NCBI GenBank assembly: GCA_022414725.1 | Contig: CM039463.1 | Coordinates: 26,673,003 to 26,737,002 of the forward strand | Source of the DNA: Microglena sp. YARC | Lineage: Eukaryota > Chlorophyta > Chlorophyceae > Chlamydomonadales > Chlamydomonadaceae | Length of the DNA: 64,000 bases | Direction of reading: 5' to 3' | Part shown: positions 9,857 to 20,420 of the stretch, one piece after another | How positions within the stretch are numbered: position 1 is the first letter of the stretch | Layout of the letters: each line of letters starts with the position of its first letter | Program-made: the position numbers and the translations under genes | The notes under the pieces: model-generated | What the model was told of the DNA's origin: nothing | Database searches by the model: none | The model's input: only the letters and a program-made list of their open reading frames with translations

Positions 9857-10643
9857 CTAGAAAATACAGGTGCTGGTGCCATATTGCACATTTGATATCA
9901 TAGACACTCATCAAGAATTTTACTCGTGCGGTCTTACACTCTTCAGGTCCATGTATAAAAAACATCGCGAAACAAATATCATCACTCCCTCTTCAAAAAG
10001 GTTTAAAGAATCACCAAACCTAAAGGAAAACTATGTAGTTCCCAGTCAAGGAAAGAAGCCTACTAATGTCTGCCAAAATGATAAGCAGGTGATAAATAAG
10101 GCTAGCCAACTAAGCAAATAAACAATCACAGCTGCATGACTCTAGTAAGTCATCTGAATCCTGCATCCGACAAAACTTTACCTGCACGCTCTGGTTACTA
10201 AGTCCCAACAAAGTAGTGCTGGACAGTACTACATAAATTCCATGCTCTGCCCAACTGCCGGGCGTATGCACATGTATGAACTGGCACATCTCCTACTCAA
10301 GTGAATTATATCATTCATTTTAACTAAGAAAGCACTGTCAATCCTATCAACCCAAGTCAGGGCTTTTCCGGGCAGCCCTTCAGCCGGCCAATAAGCTAGA
10401 CCCATAATAATTCACAGTTCTGGACAGCTAATAATCTCAGCTGGCAGGTACCTTAGGTTGCGTTAGCTTTGGCCGAACAGCTGGCCAGAGGAGGTGCCTA
10501 CAAGCTGCTCCTGGAAGCTAAAGAAAAGCTATGGCCCCTAGTCCATTACCAAGTTCTGTCAAACAATCTTAAAGTAGTATCATCGGAATTAGTAAGTGTG
10601 GACATCATTTAAGGCCCATAGCGGTTGAGAGACTGTGCCCTCT
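9857..10643. other. Spacer with a small inverted-repeat element
   Basis: No gene is supported. 10440-10540 is a diverged copy of the AGCAGCTTCTAGGCAGCTCC family (a hairpin element with GCTGGC and CTGGCC arms), ending near GAAAAGCTATGG. Confidence 0.45.
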
Positions 10644-11134
10644 CTAGTTCAACTGGATAGCCGACGCCAGGCAGGACCCGGCAACATGCATCTTGCTGTC
10701 GAGGAGGTCATCCAGCAGTCTGAAAGGCTTAGCACCCTGAAAGAAACAGCGCATGTTGTAAGTATAGAGTACGCTGTTACAGTCCAGGGATAGCCAAATA
10801 TGTTTAAGGGACTTGGCCAACCATGATATCAGGAGGGGCTTAAGAGTAAAACATTGATGAACTGAACCCCAAAATATCGTGAAACCAACCGGGGCCCTGA
10901 GTTCGTGCTACATTGATAATTTAATTTTGTGATCATCATCGCATGTTGTAGGTTTTAGGATATACATCATAGCAAGCTCAGTGCCCTGGGAGTTGTCCAT
11001 GAGATTTACACTTCCAAGATGACCAAGTCTCAAGAAATCATATCGACCCGTCTTGGTGGGGCAGTCCTCCGTATGTCTTGAGGATGCCTTTTACCTTTTT
11101 CTGTGTGTGTGTGTGTGTGTGTGGTGGTGGTGGT

Positions 11135-11168
<34 letters not shown>

Positions 11169-12567
11169 TTCTGGGGAAGCAAACAAGCGCTATTGCAACC
11201 TAGGCCTCATGCAAGAAGTCAACAGCTCTGCTTACTACCACAGCTAGCAAGATTGCCTGCAGAACTTACCACTAGGGAGATTGCGGGCCTTGAGCTGCTT
11301 GCACGCCCTGCAGATGGACACAATTACAAAACAGATCAGCCCAAAATATCACACATGGATGTAAGAGGCAACAGGAACGCAAGCTCACTGGGTCTCACAC
11401 CCTGAAGGGTGCAAGACAGGTTTTGCCAAAAGGGGGTTTCGCTGCAACTGCTTGATTGGGCGCATACATGTAGCATCTGCATTTGCGCAGCAACATCTGT
11501 TACTGAACTCCTCAGCATTTACCTAATGGTGAGGTTGGGCTCACCGTATCAATCTCTTGGCAGTCAACCAAATAAAAACATGGGTCTACTACACAACTTT
11601 CAGGCTTACAAAGAGGAATTAGAAATGCAGCTATGAGGCATTGTAGCAATTCAGGGGGTGAATTGTTTTTTTAGGTCGGACTTCATACTTCTTCTTAGGC
11701 CAAATCCCCCAGAATTCTCCCAGGCCAAATTTGAGATATGTAGTCTGAAGTCCCAACTCCCAAATCAATCCCTGATTTGCCTGAAGACAAGCCTACATAA
11801 GGCAAACCACACCAAGACAAGTCCAAGAGGTTCTGAACTTGATAGCAACAGCCCAGTCCACCTACCGATGAACATGGTGGTGGGCAAAGTTGACACGTTG
11901 AAGCGTTCAGCAAGCTCCGGATGCTCCTCCACATTAATCTGCAGAATCCTCACTTCATCACCCCACATTTCCTTCAACTCAGCCAGTTGCTCAGCCATGT
12001 CTTGGCAAGTGGTGCACCTACAGGAAATAAATCAAGCATCAGTAACTGCTTTCCAAAGAGAGCTACACAGGCTTTCGTGAGGGAAATATTACTACAGTGG
12101 AGCTCGTAAGGGGCAGATGTCGCTGGATGAAGCTCGCCGCAGTGTCGGGGTGGCGCGGGTTGGCTGCGGTCGCGTGATGAGGAGGTGTGAGACAACGCTG
12201 TCGTGATGGGGAATGCTTGGTTTACTGACCCAGCAATTATTTGTTTCGCTGTTTGACGAGACGGATGCAACAGAGACTATCATACTCACGATGTAGCAGT
12301 GAACAAAACGACGACCGGCACTCGGCTCTGCTGGGTGATACCACCGCAAAGAGAATCAGCAGTACATGCGGAAAGCACCCTCAGAAGCTCCTCAGCCGCA
12401 GAGAACCCCGCTGCCACAGCAGCAGCCTTGCAGGAAACCTCATTGCGGCTTGATAGTTTCTTAAAAGCCGGTTGCGCGGGAGCACGGGGAGCGCAACGGG
12501 TCTTCTGGACAGCCATTGTCCTCTTGCCAGAGGCAGGGGGGGCGAAGGATCGCATGGAGGCAATCAT
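10644..12567 (-). CDS. Thioredoxin-like protein, probably plastid-targeted
   Basis: Four exons on the minus strand: 12567-12290, 12017-11866, 11307-11270 and 10736-10644. Phases agree and give 186 residues. Residues 1-50 are rich in Ala, Ser, Arg and Lys with few acids, as in a chloroplast transit peptide. A thioredoxin fold follows: VPVVVLFTA, the redox site CTTC (about residues 94-97, split by intron 1), the DEVRILQINVEEHPELAERF region and the cis-Pro segment STLPTTMFIG. The C-terminal helix reads GAKPFRLLDDLLDSKM. Family members swap disulfides with target proteins. Oddly the residue before the first Cys is Ser, not the usual Trp, and the site is CTTC rather than CGPC, so redox potential and targets probably differ. 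The third exon (38 nt) is the least certain; a shifted donor would change about 13 residues. Confidence 0.85.
10777..10848 (-). repeat. SINE-like dispersed repeat, partial copy
   Basis: It reads, inverted, like the family at 36143-36302: ACAGTCCAGGGATAGCCAAA, then GGGACTTGGCCAACC, then GGGGCTTAAGAG. It lies just upstream of the last exon of the thioredoxin gene, in its third intron. Confidence 0.7.
11101..11167. repeat. (GT)n followed by poly-G (about 33 nt)
   Basis: (TG)10 and GGTGGTGGTGG lead into an unbroken G run. It lies in the third intron of the thioredoxin gene and reads as C-rich on the transcribed sense strand. Confidence 0.9.
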
Positions 12568-13089
12568 TTTGGATTGGATGCGGTGGTGGAGGCGACAGCG
12601 GCGAATGTCGTGAATTACTATTGTAACTGAAATATTTGTGGTGGTCCACTGGTCTCATGCTAGACGGGAAACCCGGTGCAAAGCCTGGGTCGGCCGAGTC
12701 AGCCAGGGGAGTCAGCGGATACCCGATACCCGGTCCACATTATCCTAACGCGTGCGTGCCATGTGGCGGGGCCGTGTGGCGATCAGCAGCTGCCTCGAGC
12801 TCGCTGGAGGCGAGGTCGGGCGAGCTGAGGCGAGGTCGGGGGCGAGGTCGGGCGAGCGCGAGCGGAGGGCCCTCGCGAGGGGAGAGCGACTTCGGGGAGG
12901 CTTGAGGCACCTGCCCCCCTACCTGCCCCACATGGCTAACGATTCTGTCCAAGATTCGAATTTCCAGCAGCACTGGCGGCCGAAAAGAAAGTAGAGGCCT
13001 CCCTCGTTGTACACGCAGCCTTTACTACAGCGCAGCTTATGAATCCAAGGCGTCGTTTCGTGATTGATTTCGGGTGTCGGCTTACTTAG
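12568..13089. promoter_or_regulatory. Upstream region of the thioredoxin gene, GC-rich
   Basis: No gene is supported. 12775-12900 is GC-rich with GGCGAGCTGAGGCGAGGTCG tandem-like repeats. It should contain the minus-strand thioredoxin promoter, but no TATA element or other motif stands out. Confidence 0.4.
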
Positions 13090-13578
13090 ATGATTGCAGG
13101 CGTGGAGGATAGAACGTTCAGATATTTCCATTATCATATAGTCAGCTCAGTGACGTCGGCGGAACTGTCCCTACTGTTCACTGCCGCAGATGAGAGAGTC
13201 GTAAAAGAAATCGCTGCACTACATTCCTGCTACTATTGCAGGAGCGAAGATACTCGATGGTGGTACAGATCTGGGATATTTCATCATGCTACGGGCATTG
13301 CCGACGAGAGATTCCGGAATATCAAAATCGAGATGCAGCGGCTGCGAGAAACCGCGCGTACCCAGGGCAGCAACGGGGGGGCAGCAGCGGCCCCTGCTGG
13401 GCAGGGGACGTATCCGAACGTACCCTGTCGAAGCCGAACGGCGAACGTAGCTGATTTAACATCCAGGAGGCCTCCATACGATTTAACATCTATGAAGCTT
13501 CCACACGAAGCCCCCTCTTCTCTTATTGGTTCGCAAGACGTTGTGGTTGCCATTGATCTAGCCCGGAATATCTTATGA
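13090..13578 (+). CDS. Hypothetical 162-residue frame
   Basis: An ATG-initiated frame of moderate composition includes LRETARTQGSNGGAAAAPAG and ends SQDVVVAIDLARNIL. The opposite strand is also open over 13284-13664 and starts one sub-frame with MATTTSCEPIREEGASCGSF, so coding strand and reality are both uncertain. No domain is recognised. It could equally be a chance frame in GC-rich DNA. Confidence 0.2.
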   Translation: MIAGVEDRTFRYFHYHIVSSVTSAELSLLFTAADERVVKEIAALHSCYYCRSEDTRWWYRSGIFHHATGIADERFRNIKIEMQRLRETARTQGSNGGAAAAPAGQGTYPNVPCRSRTANVADLTSRRPPYDLTSMKLPHEAPSSLIGSQDVVVAIDLARNIL

Positions 13579-13709
13579 AACAAACTTGCGCGCGCGAATT
13601 GCCGTCTGACGTGCTCTAGGGTTTTGTAGGGTTCCTGGCCCTGTTTCTTTACCTTACTCTGCATGTAAAAAGTTGGTTATAACTATCGGGCGGTCACCTC
13701 TCGCACGGT

Positions 13710-13980
13710 CGTGGTTACGTGGGTCTGTGTCTCGGTCTGGGTCTGTGCCTCGGTCTGGGTATCGGTCTGTGCCTCGGTCTGGGTCTCGGTCTGGGTCTCG
13801 GTCTGGGTCTGTGTACCGGTATCGGTCTGGGTCTCGGTCTGGGTCTGTGTATCGGTCTAGGTCTCGGTCTGGGTCTGTGTATCGGTCTGGGTCTCGATTT
13901 GGGTCTCGGTCTCTATCTGGGTCTCGGTCTCAATCTGGGTTTGGGTCTCGGCCTGGGTCTCGGTCTGGGTCTCGGTCTTC
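13710..13980. repeat. Hexanucleotide array GGTCTG/GGTCTC
   Basis: About 45 units of GGTCTG, GGTCTC and variants (with TGTGTATC interruptions), open in several frames. Gly-Leu or Arg-Ser repeat frames here are products of the array. Confidence 0.92.
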
Positions 13981-14079
13981 TGCGTCTCGAAGCTTCCATG
14001 CGGCATCCGCAGGTCATGCGCAACGCCGGCTGGCGTCGCCCGAGGGCGCTCACGGGCGCCGAACCCTTAGGTTAAATTG

Positions 14080-14600
14080 CTCCTCCTCCTCCAGTGTGAG
14101 CGGTGTAACCGTGGTGTCTCTGCTTAGTTGAGGGCGGTAACAAGAAAAGCCTTGAACCGTCAAATCACCCCTCCATTTTAACAGCAACAATAATAAATTA
14201 ATACGGGGCCTCATACCTGCTGGGTGTCTCTTTTCGAATTTGGGTCCCTAAACAATATTCTGATCATGTAGTTAGGAGCTGTGTACAAGAACAAAATCGG
14301 TATCCCGGGCAGAAATATTTAGGAGCTGTGTACAAGAACAAAATCGGTATCCCGGGCAGAAATATGTGTCAGGTAATATTATGGATGCCATTATTGTACA
14401 TGCCAAGCTATTGGGAGTATTAAAAGATACAGAACAAAATTAGATGTATTGGATCTAACTGCACGATGGCTGCAGCTGGTTTGCCGTTCTAGGCTATTGC
14501 ATGATAAGAGAGCTCAGAAATGAGAAGATAGGAGATTGGCAGGCAGGTAGGCATGTTGGCAAAATATTATTTGAGATCCTTCAATTATTAATATAATTAT
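14080..14600. other. AT-rich spacer with a 47-bp tandem duplication
   Basis: 14273-14366 holds two exact tandem copies of a unit beginning TTAGGAGCTGTGTACAAGAA and ending CCGGGCAGAAATAT. No gene is seen. The last 40 bases are strongly AT-rich and may belong to the plastid insert that follows. Confidence 0.6.
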
Positions 14601-14693
14601 ATGAATTTAGCAGATTATGGAAAAGGCGGTATTGGAAAGTCAACAACAAGTTGTAACATTTCAATTGCGTTAGCAAAACGTGGTAAAAAAGTG
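14601..14693 (+). pseudogene. chlL: Plastid chlL 5' fragment in nuclear DNA (NUPT)
   Basis: The frame from ATG reads [20 protein letters not shown] and continues [11 protein letters not shown]. This is the N-terminus of the ATP-binding iron-sulfur protein of light-independent protochlorophyllide reductase, with its P-loop GKGGIGKS/T and the following Cys. Codons are AT-rich and plastid-like, unlike the neighbours. After about 31 codons the match stops and a (GT)n/poly-G tract begins. The intact protein donates electrons to ChlN/ChlB in chlorophyll synthesis. This fragment lacks the cluster-ligand Cys residues and cannot function. It is a transferred plastid piece. Confidence 0.87.
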
Positions 14694-14708
14694 GCAGGCA
14701 GGGCGTGG

Positions 14709-14759
14709 TGGTGTGTGTGTGTGTGGTGGTGGTGGGGTGGTGAGGTGGTGGTGGTGGAG

Positions 14760-14806
<47 letters not shown>
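14709..14806. repeat. (GT)n/(GGT)n followed by poly-G (about 33 nt)
   Basis: GTGTGTGTGTGTGTGG, then GGTGGTGGTGGGGTGG, then a second GT run and an unbroken G tract at about 14774-14806. It abuts the chlL fragment. Confidence 0.9.
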
Positions 14807-14972
14807 CTAGGAAGGGGGCTAGGACAGGGGGCTAGGAGGGGCCCACCAAATCAGGGGCGATCAGGGGCGATGGATTAGTTGTATTTATATGTACTTATCG
14901 CCTTCACCTTGTCACTCGAGATGAGTGACCCATCTCATATCACCTCAGATATTTGACTAGGTGTTCGGACAA

Positions 14973-16532
14973 GATGTATGCTGAGAATACCGGGCACGCA
15001 CAGACGGCATCTACTGATACACAGTCTAAACACTCGCAATTGCAATTTATTCGGCCTGAATCGTTCGCCAGCAAATTGGATCTAACAGAATCTGACAGGC
15101 GGCTCTGACTATATTGAAATCCGTCAAGGTCTGGACGAGTTCAGCCTGCTTTTCTTAAATGGAGAGCCACTCAAATCTGAGGGGCAGAGCGTTTACAGAG
15201 ACGTCTACCAACCACAATCAAACAGGCACGCTATGCTGCCAGTGAATGACCCCGACCGACTCTTTATCTCATTTGTGTTTTGTTACTTGGTGGGACTGAG
15301 TGTCTGGGCAACATGTTCTGGAAATAATGGAGGTGTCAGGGCAGGGAATTCCAGCATCGAGCAGCTGAATTTCTGGGTCGCAAGTCCACTGATTGTGAAA
15401 ATAAGCGCATAAATTGAAATCTGGCCATCCAGAATTGCCGCTCTACACCTTGTCAGTATTCAAATATCTGTTGAAAATCTTCCACTCAAGTAAAGAAATC
15501 ACTGCCGCGTGCAAGGCAATCACCAAGCCTCTAATCTACGATTGTGCAATACTGCAATGGGTCTGGCTTAATCATGCTCCCATTGGCTCCCATGTAGAAA
15601 ATCCAATATCTCGAATTATTGATCCATTGCAGGAGAAGATTTACTCGTTCAATGGGATGTAATCTTTGCCGATCGACAAGAAGGTCAAATCCAGAGACTT
15701 GGCCACAAGTTCATCAGCAGTGAGAATGTCAAGCTTCCATACCACAAGTATGGCAATACACCAACGATTTTCTCTGTCCGTCGCCCTATTCTATGGACAG
15801 ACCTCGTTTCCTTGGATGGGACACCAGCAACAGGGATGACGGGCAATCAAGTAAGAGGAGAGTCAGCTACAATGAGAACAGCTTGGGATTCAGCTGGAGT
15901 ACCAGGAATGGGAACCACCAATGAGTTGCAGATGAGGCATTACCGTGCTTTGGCATCAGCAGGGCCCATGGCAAGCACAGGCTTTCACGGACCTGATTTC
16001 CTGCATAACGGTTTGGAAAGCCAGGTGTCTGGACAAAATGTTGCACTTGGGTAAGACCAGCAGTAAGCAGTAATTTACATACAGATGTCTAGAAGCCCCG
16101 GACTCCCTGAGGTATTTTTGAATGATCATGTGGTGGCCTGTTGATTCCTTGCAGGCATGCATTCATGTATCACAAGTTTTAGCACAGGATGCCTTCTCAT
16201 TTGATACATAATTTCAAGGATCTTGAGCATGAGTCGACGGAAAGACATTTTGGTGCCAGTAGGCAAGCGCCAATATGCACAGTCTTGTCAGAATTTGGCA
16301 TAGCTAGCTGAGAACAAACTTTACATATGGATCTCCAGCGCCAATATGCACAGTCGCATTGTCTAAGTTTGGCATAGCTAACTGAAAACAAACTTTACAT
16401 ATGGATCTCCATACCAGGATCTTCAAACTTGTGGCAACGAATCATCTGAGCAGTGGAGAAGGCAACATATCAGTGAAGCTCCAGGTGAGCATTCTAGATG
16501 GCCCTTACATTCAAGATGTGGAATTCAAGTGA
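14973..16532 (+). CDS. Unrecognised coding-like region, probably damaged or multi-exon
   Basis: Several plus-strand frames have protein-like composition. (a) 14973-15107 gives MYAENTGHAQ... and LQFIRPESFASKLDL. (b) 15090-15410 gives GGSDYIEIRQGLDEFSLLFL, NGEPLKSEG and HAMLPVNDPDRLF. (c) 15618-16050 gives EDLLVQWDVIFADRQEGQIQ, KYGNTPTIFSVRRPILWTDL, and ends at a consensus donor GTAAG. (d) 16421-16532, after acceptor ATACCAG, gives IFKLVATNHLSSGEGNISVK and ends DVEFK-stop. Parts c and d join in phase. Parts a, b and c do not join without frameshifts. The end segment looks beta-strand-rich. No family is recognised, and it could be a decayed gene or an upstream part of another transcript. Confidence 0.4.
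16267..16412. repeat. About 72-bp tandem duplication
   Basis: GCGCCAATATGCACAGTC through AAACTTTACATATGGATCTCCA occurs twice, just before the acceptor of the last exon-like segment at 16421. The copy next to the acceptor includes the pyrimidine-poor lead-in. Confidence 0.8.
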
Positions 16533-16778
16533 TAACTGGACAAATGTGATATTTGGCACCAGTACCTCTTCTTCTTTTATCACCTTCTGGGATAACTCAT
16601 GCAGTGCAAGTGCTAGGAAAATATGGAGAAGCTAAGTGCTCCTGCATCTTCCTCAAGCCATCTTGCACACTGTATCAAAACAGTACTCATGAAGGGGCTG
16701 CTATGGGATGGAGTGAAATGGTTGGTATCCTACAAAGAACAAAGCATTAATAAGCGAAAATTAATAGAAATTGCCAGG

Positions 16779-16797
16779 GTTTAGGGTTTAGGGTTTA
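16779..16797. repeat. Short interstitial TTTAGGG run
   Basis: AGGGTTTAGGGTTTAGGGTT is about two and a half copies of the plant-type telomere unit. Related CCCTAAA motifs occur at about 24390 and 61850. It is too short to mark a fusion. Confidence 0.7.
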
Positions 16798-16871
16798 ACA
16801 CATTTATGCAATATAATGAAACCTACAGGGGTCTTTACCCTGAGAAGTGCACCATGCTATACAGATACTGT

Positions 16872-17032
16872 AAAGGTTGTCAAGTAGGATATCGTGTGGA
16901 TGTATTGTTGGGTATATCCACGATATCATTTGGTATATCGTACAATAATGTACGATATATCAATATATCGTACGATATTGTAGGATAGATGGCTTGATAA
17001 TCTTGGGGACCAGAACGGCATTGACATCCCTA
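16872..17032. mobile_element. Diverged hAT-type miniature element
   Basis: It ends in TTGACATCCCTA (17021-17032) and starts with AAAGGTTGTCAA (16872-16883), a 9-of-12 inverted match. The interior has palindromic TACGATATATC motifs as in 8590-9161. No convincing target duplication remains. Confidence 0.5.
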
Positions 17033-17280
17033 CTAGGGTCTAGGCTAGACACATTCAACTTATTACACCACTTATGCAATCTTTCAACAGACATTCGGCA
17101 GCATGCTCCCGCAAGATTGCAACTTCCAAGGAAATGCTCTTGAGCTTGTGCTGGAATTCTGGAGTTCTTCTGAAGAGTTGATGAGCATCTCTGGTAGGTT
17201 GAAGCTATAACCTCCCCCTCTTTATCTTGCAGTGCAATTTGCTGGCTGCATTTCACAAAAACTCTCTGTATGTGGACCAC

Positions 17281-20200
17281 AGGAACAATGACGTCACAGG
17301 AAGCTGACAACAACTCAAACATGGATATGGAAGAAAGCGGCTTGGAATACAGCGGGTCATTGACACTTACTAACATGCAGTACCTTCTGGTAAGTGACCA
17401 GATGTGGACACATTTTGAGCGCAATCCATTAGCCACTCATTCTTACCACTTTCTTCTTCTCAATGCTGTCGAACCATGCAGGAATCCAGCAACCGACTCA
17501 AGATTCAAGTAAAAGATGGGGTATCGCAGCCCCCAATCATCAACCACAGCAAACCCCAAGACATGATGGAGGAAGAAATCACCACCAGCCAAGCTCCTGC
17601 TGGTCGAGATAATGTTTTGGCGATACCACTCAGCCAGCTGTTGTACCCAGCGTCTTCCACTGTAGGACACAACCAGAATGAGGAGCTATCTCAAGGGGAG
17701 ATCCGCCCTGTGGATTCAGCAATGGATACTGCTCCTGGTCCTCCCCATATCCATCATATTGTGTTTGAGGACAAAACGTTGCCTGTCATTGCCCGCGAAG
17801 AGGATGGGCCTGTGGGAGTGAAACCAAGGGGCAACAAAAGAGCACAGAGACCTAAGCCTTTGAGCCACCTACAAATGCAGCGCAGCACCGATGGAAGAGG
17901 GAGAGTGCCAGCATCTTGTGATGGTCATGTAAGCTTTGGCATGACGCTACGATCTCGGCCAGCCGCTCCAATCGCACCACCTACAATGGAAGTCTGCATT
18001 GCAAGCATTTCCCCCAGGGTGTTGCTCTTGGACAACTTTCTCAGTGAGGATCTTTGCCATGCTGTCATCCAGCTGTCTGACCCTCGCCTGATACGGAGCC
18101 GCGTATCAACTGGTAAGATATTTGCACAATTATGAGTGGGTACAATTCGATAGGACAACACACACGAATACCAGCAGACTAATGTAATAGCAACCGGTAA
18201 TTCAATTACAGGAATAAGGTACATGAACAAAAGGTTGTCACAGGTGAGGCAAGGATTGGAACACTTCAAATGTTCAATTTGTGCATCATGCCAACTGTAC
18301 TGTTTAGCTTATAAGTGAAGCGGTCACATCTGCATTATGGTAGCCTCCAAATATCATGTTGGAGGCTACCATGATGGTAGCATCTGGTGCCATCTATCGA
18401 GGGGCCGGTCCTGCAGGGCCACAGCTATCAATTGACGACCAATAAGATTTAATTAAAGCGTATTATTTATTTATTTATGTACACTGCATCTGCTCTGCAG
18501 GTAGCGAGACGCTAAGTCGGACATCAAGAGGGACATTCTTCACAGGGGACAGCGCCAGGCATACCATCCTGATGAACGTTGAACAGAAGATAGCGGAGGT
18601 CATGAGCATGGCCAACATAGTTGGCGAGGGGAGACCAGGGGCCATACAGTCACTTTACAGGCCAACCGAAGCCCTACAGGTATAAATTGTTATTCTTAAG
18701 CTTATAGCATGTTCTTCACAAGCTTATAGCATGTTCTTCTTAAGCTGATAGCATGTTCTTCTTAAGCTGATAGCATGTTCTTCTTAAGCTGATAGCTTTT
18801 TTTCTTTCACGAGATCCATGTTGAGAGCCCATAGGAGGCTACTCTTGACCAACAGTGTGACGTACAATTTTATCTTGTTTTCCCAGGTGGTGTGCTACCA
18901 GAAAAGCGAGTTCTATGCCGAGCACTACGACAACAAAGCTGGTGGAGTGGTCAGCCGAGCCGTGACCATTATCATCTACCTCACAGATGTTCAGGTAAAC
19001 CAAGTCCAACATCAGCCAACGTGGTAAAAAGATTAAAAAGTGTGATGAGAATTGCAAAATTAATTGATCACTGTAGCATGACCTCAGGTCCTCCGTCGGT
19101 AAAACGATTGTTTAGGGTTCATTTCATCAGTACTTTTTCTGTTTAGCCCCTCCCGATATCATGGTTGGGCAAGTTTCTTTAGCCTATTTGGATACCCCTG
19201 GACTGTAGCAACATACTCATGGATCATTAATATGAGGCCTGTGTTGTGAGATGCCTTCTTTGACAGGGAACAAAGCATGCTTAGATGACTTTGTCACGCT
19301 TTCTTGAGCAGCCCTTTTTTTGCCTTAAAGCTGACATGCTGTACTTGCGTTTTTGCCCCCCATGTCCCGCCCCTTCTACCTCCACCCTGCCCTGTACATA
19401 AACTAAATGCTCCTCCAAAACACTGCGGCAACCATGCAGGAAGGAGGGGCTACGTATTTCTCAAAATCCTCAGGTAAGTGGGAAAATGCAGATTCCAGGT
19501 CCAAAGAGCTGTCTTAGGTTAGGGTTGTGTGCTAGTTTTGGATTGATACTTCTATAAGGTCTATCTTGCTATGATCGACTTTGCCATCATGTTTACAGGC
19601 TCCAAATAGGCGAAATAGCTGACAGGATACCAGTATTAGTAATATCATGTTTGTTTCAATCACAGCCCTACCTGATGTACATCATGAGTAGGATAGTATG
19701 AGCTGAAAGTGCGGTTCACGCTGTTTCATTCTGTGCAATTAACCTCGTCAAGCATTTCAAACCACAGGCCCTCCAGAGGACAGGGATTTGCCAGAGCCTC
19801 GCACCCCGGAGGCCCTTGCGAAGCGCAGTAGTGAGCTCCATGGAGCTCGTGGGGTCTCCAGGCCAGGCCTGCGGGTGCACCCCAAGAAGGGCAGAGCGGC
19901 AGTCTTCTGGTCAGTAAACAGCACCATCATACACATCTCATATATGAGATCTTAGATGCGTAGATTGTTAGGGTCAATCAAGGGCCAAACTGGAGGGGGG
20001 TGGGGTAGGGGCCTGGGATGGGGGTGGGGGGGCGTTGTTTAAGATTTGTTGGGGTTCAGCTAGCCAGTGCTTTAGACTGCCTTTCCTGGGGTGAATGGTT
20101 TGGGCATCTCTACTTATCCTATTTGGCTACCCCTGGACTGTACACATACATACATAATCGCTTTCTGAAACGAAACCCCCATCCACATCCATGAACAATT

Positions 20201-20420
20201 GTTCGATGTGCACAGTGAAGGGTTCATGCGAAGTGCTGGAATATTTAGGCTTTAGGGTTTAATAGGAACAGTAGAAGAGTCATTGTTAAAACTGCTTCTC
20301 TGTGGTTGCATCCCATACAGGTCCGCTCTACCAGATGGGTCTGAAGACCTGTGCTCCCTTCATGCAGCCGAACCAGTGACTGTGGGAGAGAAGTGGATAG
20401 CTACAAGGTGGCTCCGCTAA
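17281..20420 (+). CDS. Prolyl 4-hydroxylase-like 2OG-Fe(II) oxygenase
   Basis: Exons: 17288-17389 (may start at 17281 after an acceptor), 17482-18112, 18501-18679, 18887-18994, 19440-19473, 19768-19909 and 20321-20420. All phases agree. From ATG 17288 they give 431 residues. The first 210 or so are polar and probably disordered. The catalytic part starts at VLLLDNFLSEDLCHAVIQL. It has the iron-binding His-x-Asp in EHYDNKAGG, TIIIYLTDV, EGGATYF, RAAVFWSALPDG, the distal His in CSLHAAEPV, and the 2-oxoglutarate Lys in GEKWIATRWLR at the very C-terminus. This is the standard P4H order. Such enzymes hydroxylate peptidyl proline in cell-wall or secreted glycoproteins, usually in the ER. No signal anchor is visible here, so an upstream exon may be missing. 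An insertion rich in charged residues separates EGGATYF from the C-terminal core. Confidence 0.88.
18681..18795. repeat. Tandem 27-bp-class repeat in P4H intron
   Basis: Five copies of a TTCTTAAGCTGATAGCATG-type unit lie directly after the donor of the 18501-18679 exon. Confidence 0.8.
19068..19208 (+). repeat. SINE-like dispersed repeat
   Basis: It shares order and wording with 36143-36302 and 55728-55853: CCGTCGGTAAAACGATTG, GGGTTCATTTCATCAG, GGTTGGGCAAG, TTTAGCCTATTTGG, CCCCTGGACTGTA. It lies in a P4H intron. Confidence 0.8.
20088..20155 (+). repeat. SINE-like dispersed repeat, 3' part
   Basis: CCTATTTGGCTACCCCTGGACTGTA followed by (CATA)3 is the 3' end of the same family. The tetranucleotide tail supports retroposition. 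Confidence 0.7.

Noticed and set aside
15090..15140. CUB domain suggested by DYIEIR
   Set aside because: The rest of the CUB pattern (paired Cys and following strands) is absent, so the short motif is treated as chance.
16779..16797. Interstitial telomere or chromosome fusion point
   Set aside because: Fewer than three TTTAGGG units; single CCCTAAA motifs are scattered elsewhere in the window.
16960..17436. 158-residue minus-strand gene
   Set aside because: It is antisense to the first P4H exon, begins in the hAT-type remnant and shows no domain.
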